DNA from: Nostoc punctiforme NIES-2108
Lineage (GTDB): Bacteria; Cyanobacteriota; Cyanobacteriia; Cyanobacteriales; Nostocaceae
Direction: 5' to 3'
Length of the DNA: 64,000 nucleotides
NCBI GenBank assembly: GCA_003326195.1
Contig: LXQE01000146.1
Location: 64,223-128,222 of the forward strand
The first letter of the stretch is position 1, and each line of letters starts with the position of its first letter. Below the pieces are notes generated by a model. The model had not been told where the DNA came from, made no database searches, and saw nothing but the letters and a program-made list of their open reading frames with translations. A program made the position numbers and the translations under genes. This document shows, piece by piece, positions 53,200-62,126 of this stretch.

Positions 53200-53484
53200 T
53201 AACTTATGCTGTCACCAGAATTCACAACATACAGCGGATTTCAAGTTAGCGAAGTATATAAGCTAGTCTACCGCAAAGCATAAATAAATACATTTGTATA
53301 ACCCAAAACCCAGATGTAGAGACGCGATTTATCGCGTCTTGAAATCCCCTGAACTCTGACTCCTGAATTCTGTTAGCGCAGCGGGGCGTAGCCCATTCTG
53401 AATTCTGCCATAGAACTATTGCCAACCTTAGCATTAGCAGATAAATTGTATTTCTTTGAAGCCATTATTACCACATTTTAATCG

Positions 53485-54684
53485 ATGTTTCTTAAACCCA
53501 AAATAGCTTTATCATGGCTGGCATTAGTATTCAGTTTTGCAACTCTATTTCTTAGTTCTTGGATTATTCTTCCGGCTCCAAATATGTTTTTACTCACGCT
53601 AGCAGTAGGAGCGCCAGAAGTCAGCCCTTGGTTATTTTTATTAAATTTGCTCTTTTTATTGCTGTCTTTATTCTATATCCGTCGCCGTAAATTACAGCGT
53701 TTAGTTTGCATTTTCAGTTTAATCGGATTGCTAACTTGTGGATGGGTGCTAGTGAATATCCCACCAACTCAAATGCAGATGGCTAAAGCTATGAAACAAG
53801 GGTTGGGAGCAAATTATCTAGAGCAAATTCCAGTCAAAGTAAGGGCTAAAATGCAAACCCATCCCTTTGACTTAGTTAATTTATTCTGGGGTATTCCATT
53901 AGGTAAAACGCGCCATCAAAAAGATATTCTTTTTGCTTCTCCTGGAGGAGTACCTTTAAAAATGGAAGTTTACCAACCCTCAGAGGTAGGGAAATATCCA
54001 GCAGTGGTAGTAATTTATGGTGGAGCTTGGCAATATGGCAATACTCATGCCAATACCGAGTTTAATCAATATATTGCTAATCAGGGATATACGGTATTTG
54101 CGATCGACTATCGACACGCACCTCAATATCAGTTTCCCTCTCAGTTAGATGATGTGCGTACAGCCCTAAATTTTATTCGCAAACATGCAGCTGAATATGA
54201 AGCCGATTCAGAACGTATGGTACTTTTAGGACGTTCTGCTGGGGCACATCTAGCAATGCTAGCGGCTTATCAACCCGATGCACCACCCATTCGTGCTGTG
54301 GTGAACTATTACGGGCCTGTTAACTTAACTGAAGGATACAAAACACCACCAAATCCCGATCCTATAAATTCTCGCGCTGTTTTAAAAGCATTTCTTGGTG
54401 GTTCTTTAGAAGAATTGCCTAATCGGTATGAAATTGCTTCACCGATAAATTACCTAACGCACCCTTTACCGCCAACTTTATTAATTTACGGCAGTCGCGA
54501 CCATTTGGTGCAAGCGCGATTTGGCAGACAGATGTATGAACGTTTACATGATGGCAACACTGCGGTTTTTATCGAAATTCCTTGGGCAGAACACGCTTTT
54601 GATGCTGTTTTCAACGGTGTGAGCAATCAATTAGCGTTGTATTATACTGAGAGGTTTTTGGCTTGGGCGTTGTTCAGGCAATGA
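53485..54684 (+). CDS. Membrane-anchored alpha/beta hydrolase/esterase
   Basis: 399 aa. The first 95 residues contain three to four hydrophobic helices (LSWLALVFSFATLFLSSWII; LFLLNLLFLLLSLFYI; LVCIFSLIGLLTCGWVLV). The hydrolase follows: VVVIYGGAWQYGN (YGG replaces the HGG oxyanion motif of carboxylesterases), VLLGRSAGAHLAML (Ser), LLIYGSRDHLVQ (Asp) and PWAEHAFDAV (His). The fold is that of bacterial lipase/esterase BD-FAE type. Membrane anchoring by the N-terminus is inferred from hydrophobicity. Frame intact. Confidence 0.85.
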   Translation: MFLKPKIALSWLALVFSFATLFLSSWIILPAPNMFLLTLAVGAPEVSPWLFLLNLLFLLLSLFYIRRRKLQRLVCIFSLIGLLTCGWVLVNIPPTQMQMAKAMKQGLGANYLEQIPVKVRAKMQTHPFDLVNLFWGIPLGKTRHQKDILFASPGGVPLKMEVYQPSEVGKYPAVVVIYGGAWQYGNTHANTEFNQYIANQGYTVFAIDYRHAPQYQFPSQLDDVRTALNFIRKHAAEYEADSERMVLLGRSAGAHLAMLAAYQPDAPPIRAVVNYYGPVNLTEGYKTPPNPDPINSRAVLKAFLGGSLEELPNRYEIASPINYLTHPLPPTLLIYGSRDHLVQARFGRQMYERLHDGNTAVFIEIPWAEHAFDAVFNGVSNQLALYYTERFLAWALFRQ

Positions 54685-54729
54685 TTTTATTAACAGACTC
54701 ATTCACAAGTATTAAAAACTCAGCACTCC

Positions 54730-55344
54730 TTACTCCTTTTGAGGCCAGCGCCAATTATAGCGATTCCATTCATACATACCTTGAATTTCATATTCAGCGC
54801 CGTTGAAGAAGCGGACGACGCAATTAGTAGAGGAATCATCGCTATCGCTAATTTCCTCGACCTTAATCACCATACAGGGAAACCATTCCCGCTTACAAGG
54901 CCCATCCTCCTGCACCCATTCCCATAGTGCATTGGAAACTTCAATGCGATCGCCTACTCTTAACTTCAGTGCATCCTCAAAATAAGAATACTTGTCAAAA
55001 TGATATGACTCAACCCGATTCAGCCACTGTAAACCATAGCGTTGGCGAATAAATTGTACCGTTCCAGAGTCATTTTCCAGCAACCAGTCGTTGAGTAATT
55101 GCACTTTCCAAGTACGGTTGCGTTGTTCTTCATCCTTAACAAATTGTAAAAATACTTCTAACTCCTCTGGGGTAAGTTCGTCTAGAGGATTAGCAATATT
55201 TGACTTCCCAGAGGTAGAATTTCCCTGAATTTGCTCAATCACTTGCAGTAATATCTGTTTCTGCGTGTCAGTGAGAGGACAGCTTGCTGCATCACAATCA
55301 TTAAAGGCTGCGAACATAGCTACTTCAATCTCATCTGGTGTCAT
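54730..55344 (-). CDS. Conserved hypothetical protein
   Basis: 204 aa acidic soluble protein. The N-terminal part is helical (PDEIEVAMFAAFNDCD; TPEELEVFLQFVKDEEQRNR). The C-terminal part is beta-rich: ALKLRVGDRIEVSNALWEWV, CMVIKVEE and VVRFFNGAEYEIQGM, which looks like a small SH3- or Tudor-like barrel. No family known to me. It converges on the esterase gene. Confidence 0.65.
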   Translation of the reverse strand: MTPDEIEVAMFAAFNDCDAASCPLTDTQKQILLQVIEQIQGNSTSGKSNIANPLDELTPEELEVFLQFVKDEEQRNRTWKVQLLNDWLLENDSGTVQFIRQRYGLQWLNRVESYHFDKYSYFEDALKLRVGDRIEVSNALWEWVQEDGPCKREWFPCMVIKVEEISDSDDSSTNCVVRFFNGAEYEIQGMYEWNRYNWRWPQKE

Positions 55345-55567
55345 AAGTTAATAGCAATTGAGGGGTTATTCCCCTAATTATTACAAATGTTAAATTCAAG
55401 TCTCCAATCACCCTGTAGTTAAATATAGACATAATTAAATGTAAGATGCCTAATATTCAAGGAAGTCAGGAGAAAAACTTGATTCTTTCTCCTGTCTCCT
55501 AAGTTCTTGGTATCGGTTTGGTATTTTCTAGTGTTGACCTATTTATCACCTAGTTAGGAAAATTGCC

Positions 55568-56155
55568 ATGACTCAAACTCAGCATCCCACAAAACTCCTG
55601 ACTTTTGAGGAATTTATGGCTTATGACGATCGCACTGATACCCGCTATGAATTAGTGGATGGAGAGCTAGTAGAAATGCCAACCGAGAGCCAGGAAAATT
55701 GTGATATTGCCAAATTTCTATTATTCGAGTTGGCAAAGCGTTTTCCTATTACCTTACTGGCTTACAAAGACATTGAAGTTGAAGTTAGTGGGCGGCGAGC
55801 AACCTGTCGCCTACCCGATCTGGTGTTGCATACGGAAGAGTCGAAAGCGGCTTTGATTGGCAGTCCTCGCAATCTGATTACCCGCGATATGCCCCCGCCT
55901 GCGCTGGTGGTTGAAGTCGTCAGCCCCGGAACTGAGAACCGCAGCCGTGATTACCGTTACAAGCGCACAGAATACGCAGCTAGAGGCATTACTGAGTACT
56001 GGATTGTCGATCCTGAGTTAAAACAAATCACCGTTTGCAAGTGGGTCGAGGGACAATATGAAGATACGGTCTTGAAGGGTACGGCGACCATTGCATCAGA
56101 TGTAGTACCTGATTGGGAATTGATCGTGGAGCAGGTATTTGCAGTAGCGAATTAA
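55568..56155 (+). CDS. Uma2 family (DUF820) putative endonuclease
   Basis: 195 aa with TAGGA upstream. It belongs to the same subgroup as the gene at 2480 (LTFEEFMAYDDRTDTRYELV). The core is complete: CRLPDLVLH (Asp), LVVEVVSPGTE (Glu) and DYRYKRTEYAARGITEYWIV (Lys). Confidence 0.88.
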   Translation: MTQTQHPTKLLTFEEFMAYDDRTDTRYELVDGELVEMPTESQENCDIAKFLLFELAKRFPITLLAYKDIEVEVSGRRATCRLPDLVLHTEESKAALIGSPRNLITRDMPPPALVVEVVSPGTENRSRDYRYKRTEYAARGITEYWIVDPELKQITVCKWVEGQYEDTVLKGTATIASDVVPDWELIVEQVFAVAN

Positions 56156-56242
56156 TCAGGGAACTAGAGAATAGAGAGTAGGGGTATGTTGTAAGCTGAG
56201 GTTATCAGTTAATAATTATTGAATTAAATCACGGGGTCTTTT

Positions 56243-56674
56243 ATGCGGTTGCGTTCACTCACGGTCGTTTTTATTTTATGTCTCATTACCCTTCTATCGT
56301 GGGTGATTACTCCCCCAGCTGTAGCCCTGACACAGATTAAACTATTTGATGTCTCTTATAAAGATTGTCCACCAGAACTAGCACAAGGGGCTGTTATCAG
56401 TAGTGGTAGCGCGGCTGCCAATTGTTTTCTTGTCGTTGGCAAGGCAGAAAATGGCACTAATAAAACAGTCTACGACGCAGACATTTTTGGACGCATTTAT
56501 GATGCCAATAATGACTCGGTGATGCAAAACCGCACTCGCTTAGGCTCTATTACCGAGTTACCACCAGGTATTAGCGATTTTGAATTGAGAATTTCTGTAC
56601 CGGCAAATCAGCCTACTCCGTTGCAGTTGAAGCAATTCAAGGCTGCGGGGTTTAGCGGTCAAGTGCGTAGGTAA
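56243..56674 (+). CDS. Secreted hypothetical protein
   Basis: 143 aa with a clear signal peptide (residues about 1-29, ending AVALTQ). The mature part is beta-rich: IKLFDVSYKDCPPELAQGAV, NCFLVVGKAENGTNKTVYDA, ADIFGRIYDANND and LPPGISDFELRISVP. Two Cys may form a disulfide. The NKTVYDADI-FGRIYDAN part resembles small FxLYD-like secreted domains, but this is weak. Probably extracytoplasmic. Confidence 0.65.
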   Translation: MRLRSLTVVFILCLITLLSWVITPPAVALTQIKLFDVSYKDCPPELAQGAVISSGSAAANCFLVVGKAENGTNKTVYDADIFGRIYDANNDSVMQNRTRLGSITELPPGISDFELRISVPANQPTPLQLKQFKAAGFSGQVRR

Positions 56675-56800
56675 TTCTTAATTCGTAGTACTCGCCAAAG
56701 GCGAGAAACAGGCTAGGTAATTAATGTAAGTTGCTAGTTAGTGTTGCATAATGGTATTTTTTGATAACTAGCAACTTGGGTTAATTAGTAATTCGTAAAA

Positions 56801-56845
56801 AATTGTAGAGACGCTTGTATGCTTAACGTCTCTACACAATTTTTT
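56801..56845. terminator. Bidirectional terminator hairpin
   Basis: GTAGAGACG / CGTCTCTAC with T runs on the 3' side in both directions (CAATTTTTT on plus; CAATTTTTT on minus). It lies between convergent genes and fits ending both. Confidence 0.7.
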
Positions 56846-56873
56846 ACCAAGGTAGTAATCAAAATCTTTCTTT

Positions 56874-57143
56874 CTATAAGGGCAGGCTAGCTGGAATGGC
56901 ACTCAGAAGCCCACTAAGTAGATTGAGTGCTAAGAAAGCTAAGATCGGCGAAAAATCCATACCGCCCAATGGGGGAATAATTGAGCGGAATAGATTCAGA
57001 TAAGGATCGGTTATCTGGGCTAAAGCGGCAAATGGCTGGTTATACCAGTTGATTGTCGGGAACCAGGTTAGCAAAACCCGGATAATTAGCAAATAGCTAT
57101 AAAAGCTGACAAAGGTAATTAGTGTCGTAATCAGTAAACTCAT
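56874..57143 (-). CDS. YggT family membrane protein
   Basis: 89 aa with two membrane helices around the family loop LTWFPTINWYNQPFAALAQI TDPYLNLFRSIIPPLGGMDF (read without the gap) and SPILAFLALNLLSGLL. YggT/Ycf19-like proteins are conserved in cyanobacteria and plastids and have been linked to envelope and nucleoid distribution. The 140-residue-range gene at 57273 lies upstream in the same direction. Confidence 0.9.
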   Translation of the reverse strand: MSLLITTLITFVSFYSYLLIIRVLLTWFPTINWYNQPFAALAQITDPYLNLFRSIIPPLGGMDFSPILAFLALNLLSGLLSAIPASLPL

Positions 57144-57272
57144 GGATAGTTTGGTTTCCTACTAGGTGTCAAACGCGGTCTTATCTTTTAATTTTAATTT
57201 AGTCCAAAGTCAAAAGTGTTTGCGGATTTCACGTTTACCACACTTGACACTTTTACCACGCCTGAACAAACT

Positions 57273-57626
57273 TCAGGAGTCTTTAGTGAGCGAGCGGTCA
57301 TTAGTTGCTTGGGGTGAACTGCTATTAACATTTCCCAGTTGCTTCCGCACTTCATCAATTGTGGCATTTAGCTGGGCAATTTTATCTTCTAGCGATCGCC
57401 TGGCCGTTTCTATGCCGATGCTTTCGCTTTCTGAGGCTTTCATCTGACGCCGCTTTGCTGCTATTTTCTTAGCTTCGGCTTGGCTATCTGTCAGTTCTGT
57501 CTCCTCTTCTATTAGCAATTCTGGATCGCGTCGAGAAGCAATCAGCGCCCCAATAACACCGCCAAATATGCCACCAACAAATGCCCCTGCTACAAAACCA
57601 CTGCCAAAACCATCTCGCTGACTCAT
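57273..57626 (-). CDS. Small membrane-anchored coiled-coil protein
   Basis: 117 aa from ATG 57626; a start at 57695 would add 23 residues with no support. A Gly-rich membrane helix (GFVAGAFVGGIFGGVIGALI) is followed by a basic stretch (SRRDPELL) and a helical domain (RRSLEDKIAQLNATIDEVRK) ending in a Ser-rich tail. It resembles YtxH-like small proteins. Function unknown; YggT downstream may be co-transcribed. Confidence 0.72.
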   Translation of the reverse strand: MSQRDGFGSGFVAGAFVGGIFGGVIGALIASRRDPELLIEEETELTDSQAEAKKIAAKRRQMKASESESIGIETARRSLEDKIAQLNATIDEVRKQLGNVNSSSPQATNDRSLTKDS

Positions 57627-57701
57627 ATCTTTACCGCCTTCAACAAACCTTGCAACTTTTACAGTAGTTATGCTATTTTCCTGCCCTAGCTGCATACTAG
57701 C

Positions 57702-58352
57702 TTAAGTCCCAAAGATGCGATCGCCTGCATCTCCCAATCCCGGTACAATATACCCCCTGCTGTCCAGTTTTTCGTCAATAGTAGCGGTGTAAATTATTAA
57801 ACCTGGATAAGCTTCACTCAATTTTTGTAAAGCTGGTGGAGCCGCCACTACACAAACAATCCGCGTCAAAGCTGGGTCAGCACCCCGTTGTGTCAATTCT
57901 GCCATTGCTGCCATCATTGACCCTCCGGTTGCCAACATTGGATCGGTAACTAACACTCGTGTTTCGGGGTCAAATTTTTCTGGTAACTTGTTCAGATAAC
58001 AATGAGGTTGCAGTGTCTCTTCATCTCGCGCCAAGCCAAGGTGGTAAATCGATGCTAAAGGCAGTAAAGTCTGCGCTCCCTCTAGTAATCCTAGCCCAGC
58101 CCGCAGAATCGGCACTACTGCCATAGGTACTTGCGGATCGATCACCGTTGCTGGACAGGTATCTAAGGGACTCTGTACTGCTGTTTCTTGAGTCGGCAAC
58201 CAGTCTCGTGCAGCTTCATAAGTCAGCCATCTTCCCAACTCAGTCATGGCACTGCGGAACAATACTGAAGGCGTGCCTGCATCACGGGCAACTGCTAGCC
58301 AGTGCTTGATCAGGGGATGGGGTGGAACATAAACGCGCAATTGTAGCGTCAT
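57702..58352 (-). CDS. upp: Uracil phosphoribosyltransferase
   Basis: 216 aa from ATG 58352, the usual length; a longer frame to 58415 lacks similarity. The PRPP-binding loop VLVTDPMLATGGSM and the uracil-binding C-terminal IDEKLDSRGYIVPGLGDAGD are both diagnostic, with VPILRAGLGLLEG earlier. It salvages uracil to UMP. It is upstream of, and parallel to, the two small membrane-protein genes. Confidence 0.93.
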   Translation of the reverse strand: MTLQLRVYVPPHPLIKHWLAVARDAGTPSVLFRSAMTELGRWLTYEAARDWLPTQETAVQSPLDTCPATVIDPQVPMAVVPILRAGLGLLEGAQTLLPLASIYHLGLARDEETLQPHCYLNKLPEKFDPETRVLVTDPMLATGGSMMAAMAELTQRGADPALTRIVCVVAAPPALQKLSEAYPGLIIYTATIDEKLDSRGYIVPGLGDAGDRIFGT

Positions 58353-58474
58353 AGCCAGAAATAGGCGCCTTTTTATTGTATAAGAACTGAAACACCATAA
58401 TACTCTTTCCTGCATCCGGCTGACAGCTTAAAATTAACAATCCCAATTTTATTGATAAAAGTTTTCATTAGTAG

Positions 58475-58504
58475 TTGACATATATTCTCAATCAAGACTA
58501 TATT
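58475..58504 (+). promoter_or_regulatory. Sigma-70-like promoter of candidate small RNA
   Basis: TTGACA at 58475-58480 and TATATT at 58499-58504, spaced 18 bp. A start near 58511 is predicted. No coding region follows within 200 bp. Confidence 0.55.
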
Positions 58505-58510
58505 CTTATA

Positions 58511-58582
58511 AAGTGTTCTCCTCTCTTTTAAGGATCGGCAGACGGGATTAGCCAGCAGTAGCAGGCTCGTCCCTCTTTTTTT
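58511..58582 (+). ncRNA. Candidate small RNA of about 70 nt
   Basis: Bounded by a promoter (58475-58504) and a Rho-independent terminator. The 5' part has the CU-rich stretch TTCTCCTCTCTTTTA, which is complementary to Shine-Dalgarno sequences; a weak TCCT/AGGA hairpin may shield it. It recalls the Yfr1 layout (unpaired CUCCU before a terminator), but the conserved Yfr1 core is not present. It is not in the normal Yfr1 place. No peptide is encoded. Confidence 0.5.
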
Positions 58583-58584
58583 TT
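58544..58584 (+). terminator. Rho-independent terminator of candidate small RNA
   Basis: GGGATTAGCC and GGCTCGTCCC pair (8 of 10) around a 10-nt loop AGCAGTAGCA, followed by nine T. No protein gene ends upstream on this strand. Confidence 0.7.
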
Positions 58585-58668
58585 AATTGGTCATTGGTCA
58601 TTGGTCATTTGTCATTAGTTAAATTAAATATTGATTGACTCTGGACAAAGGACAAATACTTACTTCTC

Positions 58669-58737
58669 TACGTTCGCGCAGCGTGTCGCAGACAGACGCT
58701 ACGCGTTAGCGGAGCTTTCGCTTTAGCGATACGCTCA
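58669..58737. repeat. Small dispersed repeat cluster
   Basis: CTACGTTCGCGCAGCGTGTC then GCTACGCGTTAGCGGAGC and more, just before crtH. A heptamer array of TTGGTCA units (58588-58615) lies upstream. Confidence 0.6.
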
Positions 58738-58739
58738 GT

Positions 58740-58776
58740 ACAAATGACAAAGGACAAAGGACAAATGACAAATGAC
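58740..58776 (+). repeat. Heptamer STRR over the crtH start
   Basis: Units ATGACAA, AGGACAA, AGGACAA, ATGACAA, ATGAC contain both possible crtH start codons. Confidence 0.65.
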
Positions 58777-60255
58777 GCGATCGTAATTGGGTCTGGGATT
58801 GGCGGATTAGTAACAGCGACCCAGTTAGCGGCGAAGGGAGCGAAAGTGCTGGTACTGGAACGTTATTTGATTCCCGGTGGTAGCGCTGGTTATTTTGAAC
58901 GCCAAGGCTATCGATTTGATGTTGGTGCGTCAATGATTTTTGGGCTGGGACAGAACGGTACAACCAACTTACTCACCCGTGCATTATCAGCTGTAAATGT
59001 CAGCCAAGAAGCGATCGCAGATCCGGTACAGATTCACTATCATTTACCTCAAGGTTTAGACCTGAAGGTTGACCGGGTTTATGAAAAATTTTTGCAAAAT
59101 CTTATTGCTTACTTTCCTCATGAAGAACAAGGGATTCGTCGCTTTTATGACGAATGCCAAAAAGTCTTCAAGTGCCTCAACAGCATGGATTTGCTGTCAC
59201 TAGAAGAACCTCGGTATTTACTGCGCGTATTTTTCCAGCATCCTTTGGCGTGTCTCGGTTTAGCCAAGTATCTGCCCCAAAATGCCGGGGATGTGGCGCG
59301 GCGCTACATCAAAGACCCGCAATTATTGAAATTTATCGATATGGAATGTTATTGCTGGTCGGTGGTTCCATCAGACATGACACCAATGATTAACGCTGGA
59401 ATGGTCTTTTCTGACAGGCATTATGGCGGAATTAACTATCCCAAAGGCGGAGTTGGACAAATTGCCCAAAAACTTGTGGAAGGTCTAGAAAAGGCTGGAG
59501 GTCAGATTCAGTACCAAGCTAGAGTCACCAAAATTCTTACAGAACAGGGAAAAGCGGTAGGTGTGCAACTGGCTAATGGTAAAGTATATCGGGGTAAACG
59601 CATAGTTTCTAATGCTACACGCTGGGATACATTTACACAATTACTACCAGCAAAAGCAATGCCACATAATGAGAAAAAGTGGCAACAAAACTATCAAAAA
59701 TCTCCAAGCTTCTTGAGTTTGCACATTGGGGTAAAGGAGTCAGTTTTACCTGCGGGGACAGAGTGTCACCATATTTTGCTGGAAGACTGGGAAAAGATGA
59801 CAGCCGCAGAAGGCACAGTGTTTGTTTCGATTCCCACATTGCTTGACCCAGATTTAGCACCAAATGGATATCATATCATTCATGCCTTCACGCCTCACTG
59901 GATTGATGATTGGCAAGAACTTTCTGTGAGTGAGTACGAAGCGAAGAAAGAAAAGGCAGCTTGGCGAATTATTGACCGCCTAGAGAAGCTTTTTCCCGGT
60001 TTAGATGCCGGATTGGATTATTTAGAAGTGGGGACACCGCGCACACATCGCCGCTTTTTGGGTCGTGAGGATGGCACTTATGGGCCAATTCCTCGGCGTA
60101 AGTTGTGGGGATTATTGAATATGCCCTTTAATCGCACAGCTATTTCAGGACTTTATTGTGTAGGGGATAGTACCTTTCCGGGTCAAGGTTTGAATGCAGT
60201 CGCTTTTTCTGGGTTTGCTTGCGCCCACCGTATTGCCGTAGATTTAGGATTTTAA
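58744..60255 (+). CDS. crtH: Carotenoid isomerase (prolycopene isomerase) CrtH
   Basis: 503 aa FAD protein converting poly-cis-lycopene to all-trans-lycopene before cyclisation. The dinucleotide motif [20 protein letters not shown] starts at about residue 11; [20 protein letters not shown] and [20 protein letters not shown] are typical of CrtH/CRTISO. The C-terminus [29 protein letters not shown] (read without the gap) is diagnostic. The start lies in GACAAAG/ATGACAA heptamers: ATG 58744 or 58765 can serve, both before the core. It forms the same pathway as crtR. Confidence 0.92.
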   Translation: MTKDKGQMTNDAIVIGSGIGGLVTATQLAAKGAKVLVLERYLIPGGSAGYFERQGYRFDVGASMIFGLGQNGTTNLLTRALSAVNVSQEAIADPVQIHYHLPQGLDLKVDRVYEKFLQNLIAYFPHEEQGIRRFYDECQKVFKCLNSMDLLSLEEPRYLLRVFFQHPLACLGLAKYLPQNAGDVARRYIKDPQLLKFIDMECYCWSVVPSDMTPMINAGMVFSDRHYGGINYPKGGVGQIAQKLVEGLEKAGGQIQYQARVTKILTEQGKAVGVQLANGKVYRGKRIVSNATRWDTFTQLLPAKAMPHNEKKWQQNYQKSPSFLSLHIGVKESVLPAGTECHHILLEDWEKMTAAEGTVFVSIPTLLDPDLAPNGYHIIHAFTPHWIDDWQELSVSEYEAKKEKAAWRIIDRLEKLFPGLDAGLDYLEVGTPRTHRRFLGREDGTYGPIPRRKLWGLLNMPFNRTAISGLYCVGDSTFPGQGLNAVAFSGFACAHRIAVDLGF

Positions 60256-60752
60256 TTACAGAAACAGCCTACGCAAAAAACCTAGTAAGCGGATAGCTTT
60301 ACTAGTGAAGCTGATAGCTACCCTAACAATCTGAGTAACTATAGCAGTCCTAAATCATTCGTGAAAATTATATCTCTCTTTCTTCTTTCTTTCCTTTGCG
60401 TCCTTCTCTTCGAGACGCTGCGCGTTGGCAGAGCCTCTCGCAGAGAAGGCGTCCTTCTCCCAAGGGGAGACGCTAACGCGAAGGCGGTTCGTTTCCTAAT
60501 CTATATTTTTCACAACTCAATTAGGATTGCTATATCAATACGGTTTGGTTAAAAAAGTTATCTGTTAAAGCGAGTTCTTTGAGCGAAGTAGAAGAAAGTG
60601 CTGGGGAAGCAAGAGTATTTAAATTTAATCTCTTCACTTTAAGTGTCTCCAAACTACCTCTCCAAGTTATCTAAAACGTATTGAGATGGGCAGCAAATAT
60701 AATCAAAAAGTTACTAATCTTAGTGCTTTTGCTAACACAATGTCCAGCATTT
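60256..60752. other. Intergenic region with dispersed repeats
   Basis: 497 bp. A repeat cluster lies at about 60408-60490 (TTCGAGACGCTGCGCGTTGG, then GAGCCTCTCGCAGAGAAGGC). No gene is supported; a short frame at 60361-60552 is made of this repeat. Confidence 0.55.
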
Positions 60753-61385
60753 TTACTCCTGATCTGGTATTTTTTGATTCTGAAAATTAGCTAACTCTGA
60801 TGCTAAAGTCTCTTCTAAAGCATCTAGAATCGCTTGCGGATCAACAGCTTCTTTCATTATTTGGGCCTGCGGATCAGAGCGATTTTTGACATTGGGAATA
60901 TCTTGGCGTAATTCTTCAACTAAAGCGATAAGTTTTGCGATTTTCTGCTCAGAGAGCAGGTTAAGCTGAAGGCTAAGTTGCGCCCGTTGCTCTGCTAGTT
61001 TTTCCTGACGCTCTTGTTTTATCAACACCCCTGTTGTTACTAACAGGGAACCTGCGGTCAGTGAAAATTGTAGCCAAGAAAATGGCGGGGGATCGAATCT
61101 TGATATGCCTAAACGTCGTGGTAATACATTGGGTGTTACCCACAGAATAATTCCTAACAGGATGCTATACAGGAATGCCGGACGACCAAAAAAGGCTGTT
61201 ACCGTTTCTACAAACCGTTGATGTTGAGGTACGTCTTTTTCATAACGTCTGTGCAGGGCAATAATAGTCTCGATATTTTGACTAATCGCTTCCGGCAATG
61301 GGGCTGTAGGCAAAATGGTTTGGCAAGGCGCTGAAGATGATACTTGCGGTGAATCTTTTGGATTTGGTTTATCTTGGGAAAACAT
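60753..61385 (-). CDS. DUF1003 membrane protein
   Basis: 210 aa. The first 65 residues are soluble (IETIIALHRRYEKDVPQHQR, FVETVTAFFGRP), then two membrane helices (AFLYSILLGIILWVTPNVLP; SLTAGSLLVTTGVLI), the basic KQERQEKLAEQRAQLSLQLN block of DUF1003 and a helical C-terminus. Function unknown; family members sit in the plasma membrane. Confidence 0.88.
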   Translation of the reverse strand: MFSQDKPNPKDSPQVSSSAPCQTILPTAPLPEAISQNIETIIALHRRYEKDVPQHQRFVETVTAFFGRPAFLYSILLGIILWVTPNVLPRRLGISRFDPPPFSWLQFSLTAGSLLVTTGVLIKQERQEKLAEQRAQLSLQLNLLSEQKIAKLIALVEELRQDIPNVKNRSDPQAQIMKEAVDPQAILDALEETLASELANFQNQKIPDQE

Positions 61386-62126
61386 GGACAGTTTTCTTGT
61401 AGTACTGATTTCTCTAAATCAATAACTCAAGTTTTAGCTATATATGTATACTTTTAGGTAGAAAAATATATGAAAGTACCTATAGACAGATTCTGGCAGA
61501 TTGCTATTGCTGTTGAATCAAGCAGAGATATTGAAACAGAATCATAGCATCAAATTTCTTGTTTCAATATTGTATTAAGACTAAACGCCTCAATGATATC
61601 TTGAGATTTTTGCTCTTGATACCTGACTTCAGTTGAGGTACAGAACGAAACAGGTTTCGCACATGGTTTATATGGTAATTTTGACAATGCTTTAGCTGCT
61701 GAAATATCATTGAAAAATTTTATAGCTTGTAACCAGCGCAGTTACTAAATAGAAATTATGTTGATTTGTTAAAACTATAGTTTATTTTATACTTTTTAGA
61801 TATGTCATTCTGATGTCAATGTTATGTCAGGATAACACTCATGTTTATGTGGTATTCCTATCGAATATCTACTGTAGATTTCGCAATAAAAGCTATCAGT
61901 GACACAATTGTGGCATCGTGGCTCACGCCGGAGAAACAGTCATCAGCTGCGATACGCAAACGCATTCGTGCGTGGATGCAATAGATTACGCCACGCTCAA
62001 AATCGGTTCGGTTGCTTCTTTACCGTGCCTTTTCACTGCAATTTACAAAACTTTTTATAATTGTGCTTTAATGGTGGGCGGCTTTTGTTGGTTCAAGAGT
62101 CTTCCTCACACACAAAGCGATCGCTG
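61386..62126. other. Intergenic region with inverted repeat
   Basis: 741 bp. An inverted repeat ATATTGAAACA / TGTTTCAATAT (11 bp each, 61528-61538 and 61560-61570, 21-nt spacer) may be an operator or hairpin. The rest is AT-rich; a frame at 61918-62127 lacks any support. It also holds the 5' region of the serine hydrolase gene. Confidence 0.5.

Noticed and set aside
58511..58582. Naming the small RNA as Yfr1
   Set aside because: The CUCCU part is similar but the conserved Yfr1 core and 5' hairpin are not there, nor is the usual gene context.
60361..60552. 63-codon frame after crtH
   Set aside because: Most of it is encoded by a dispersed-repeat cluster.
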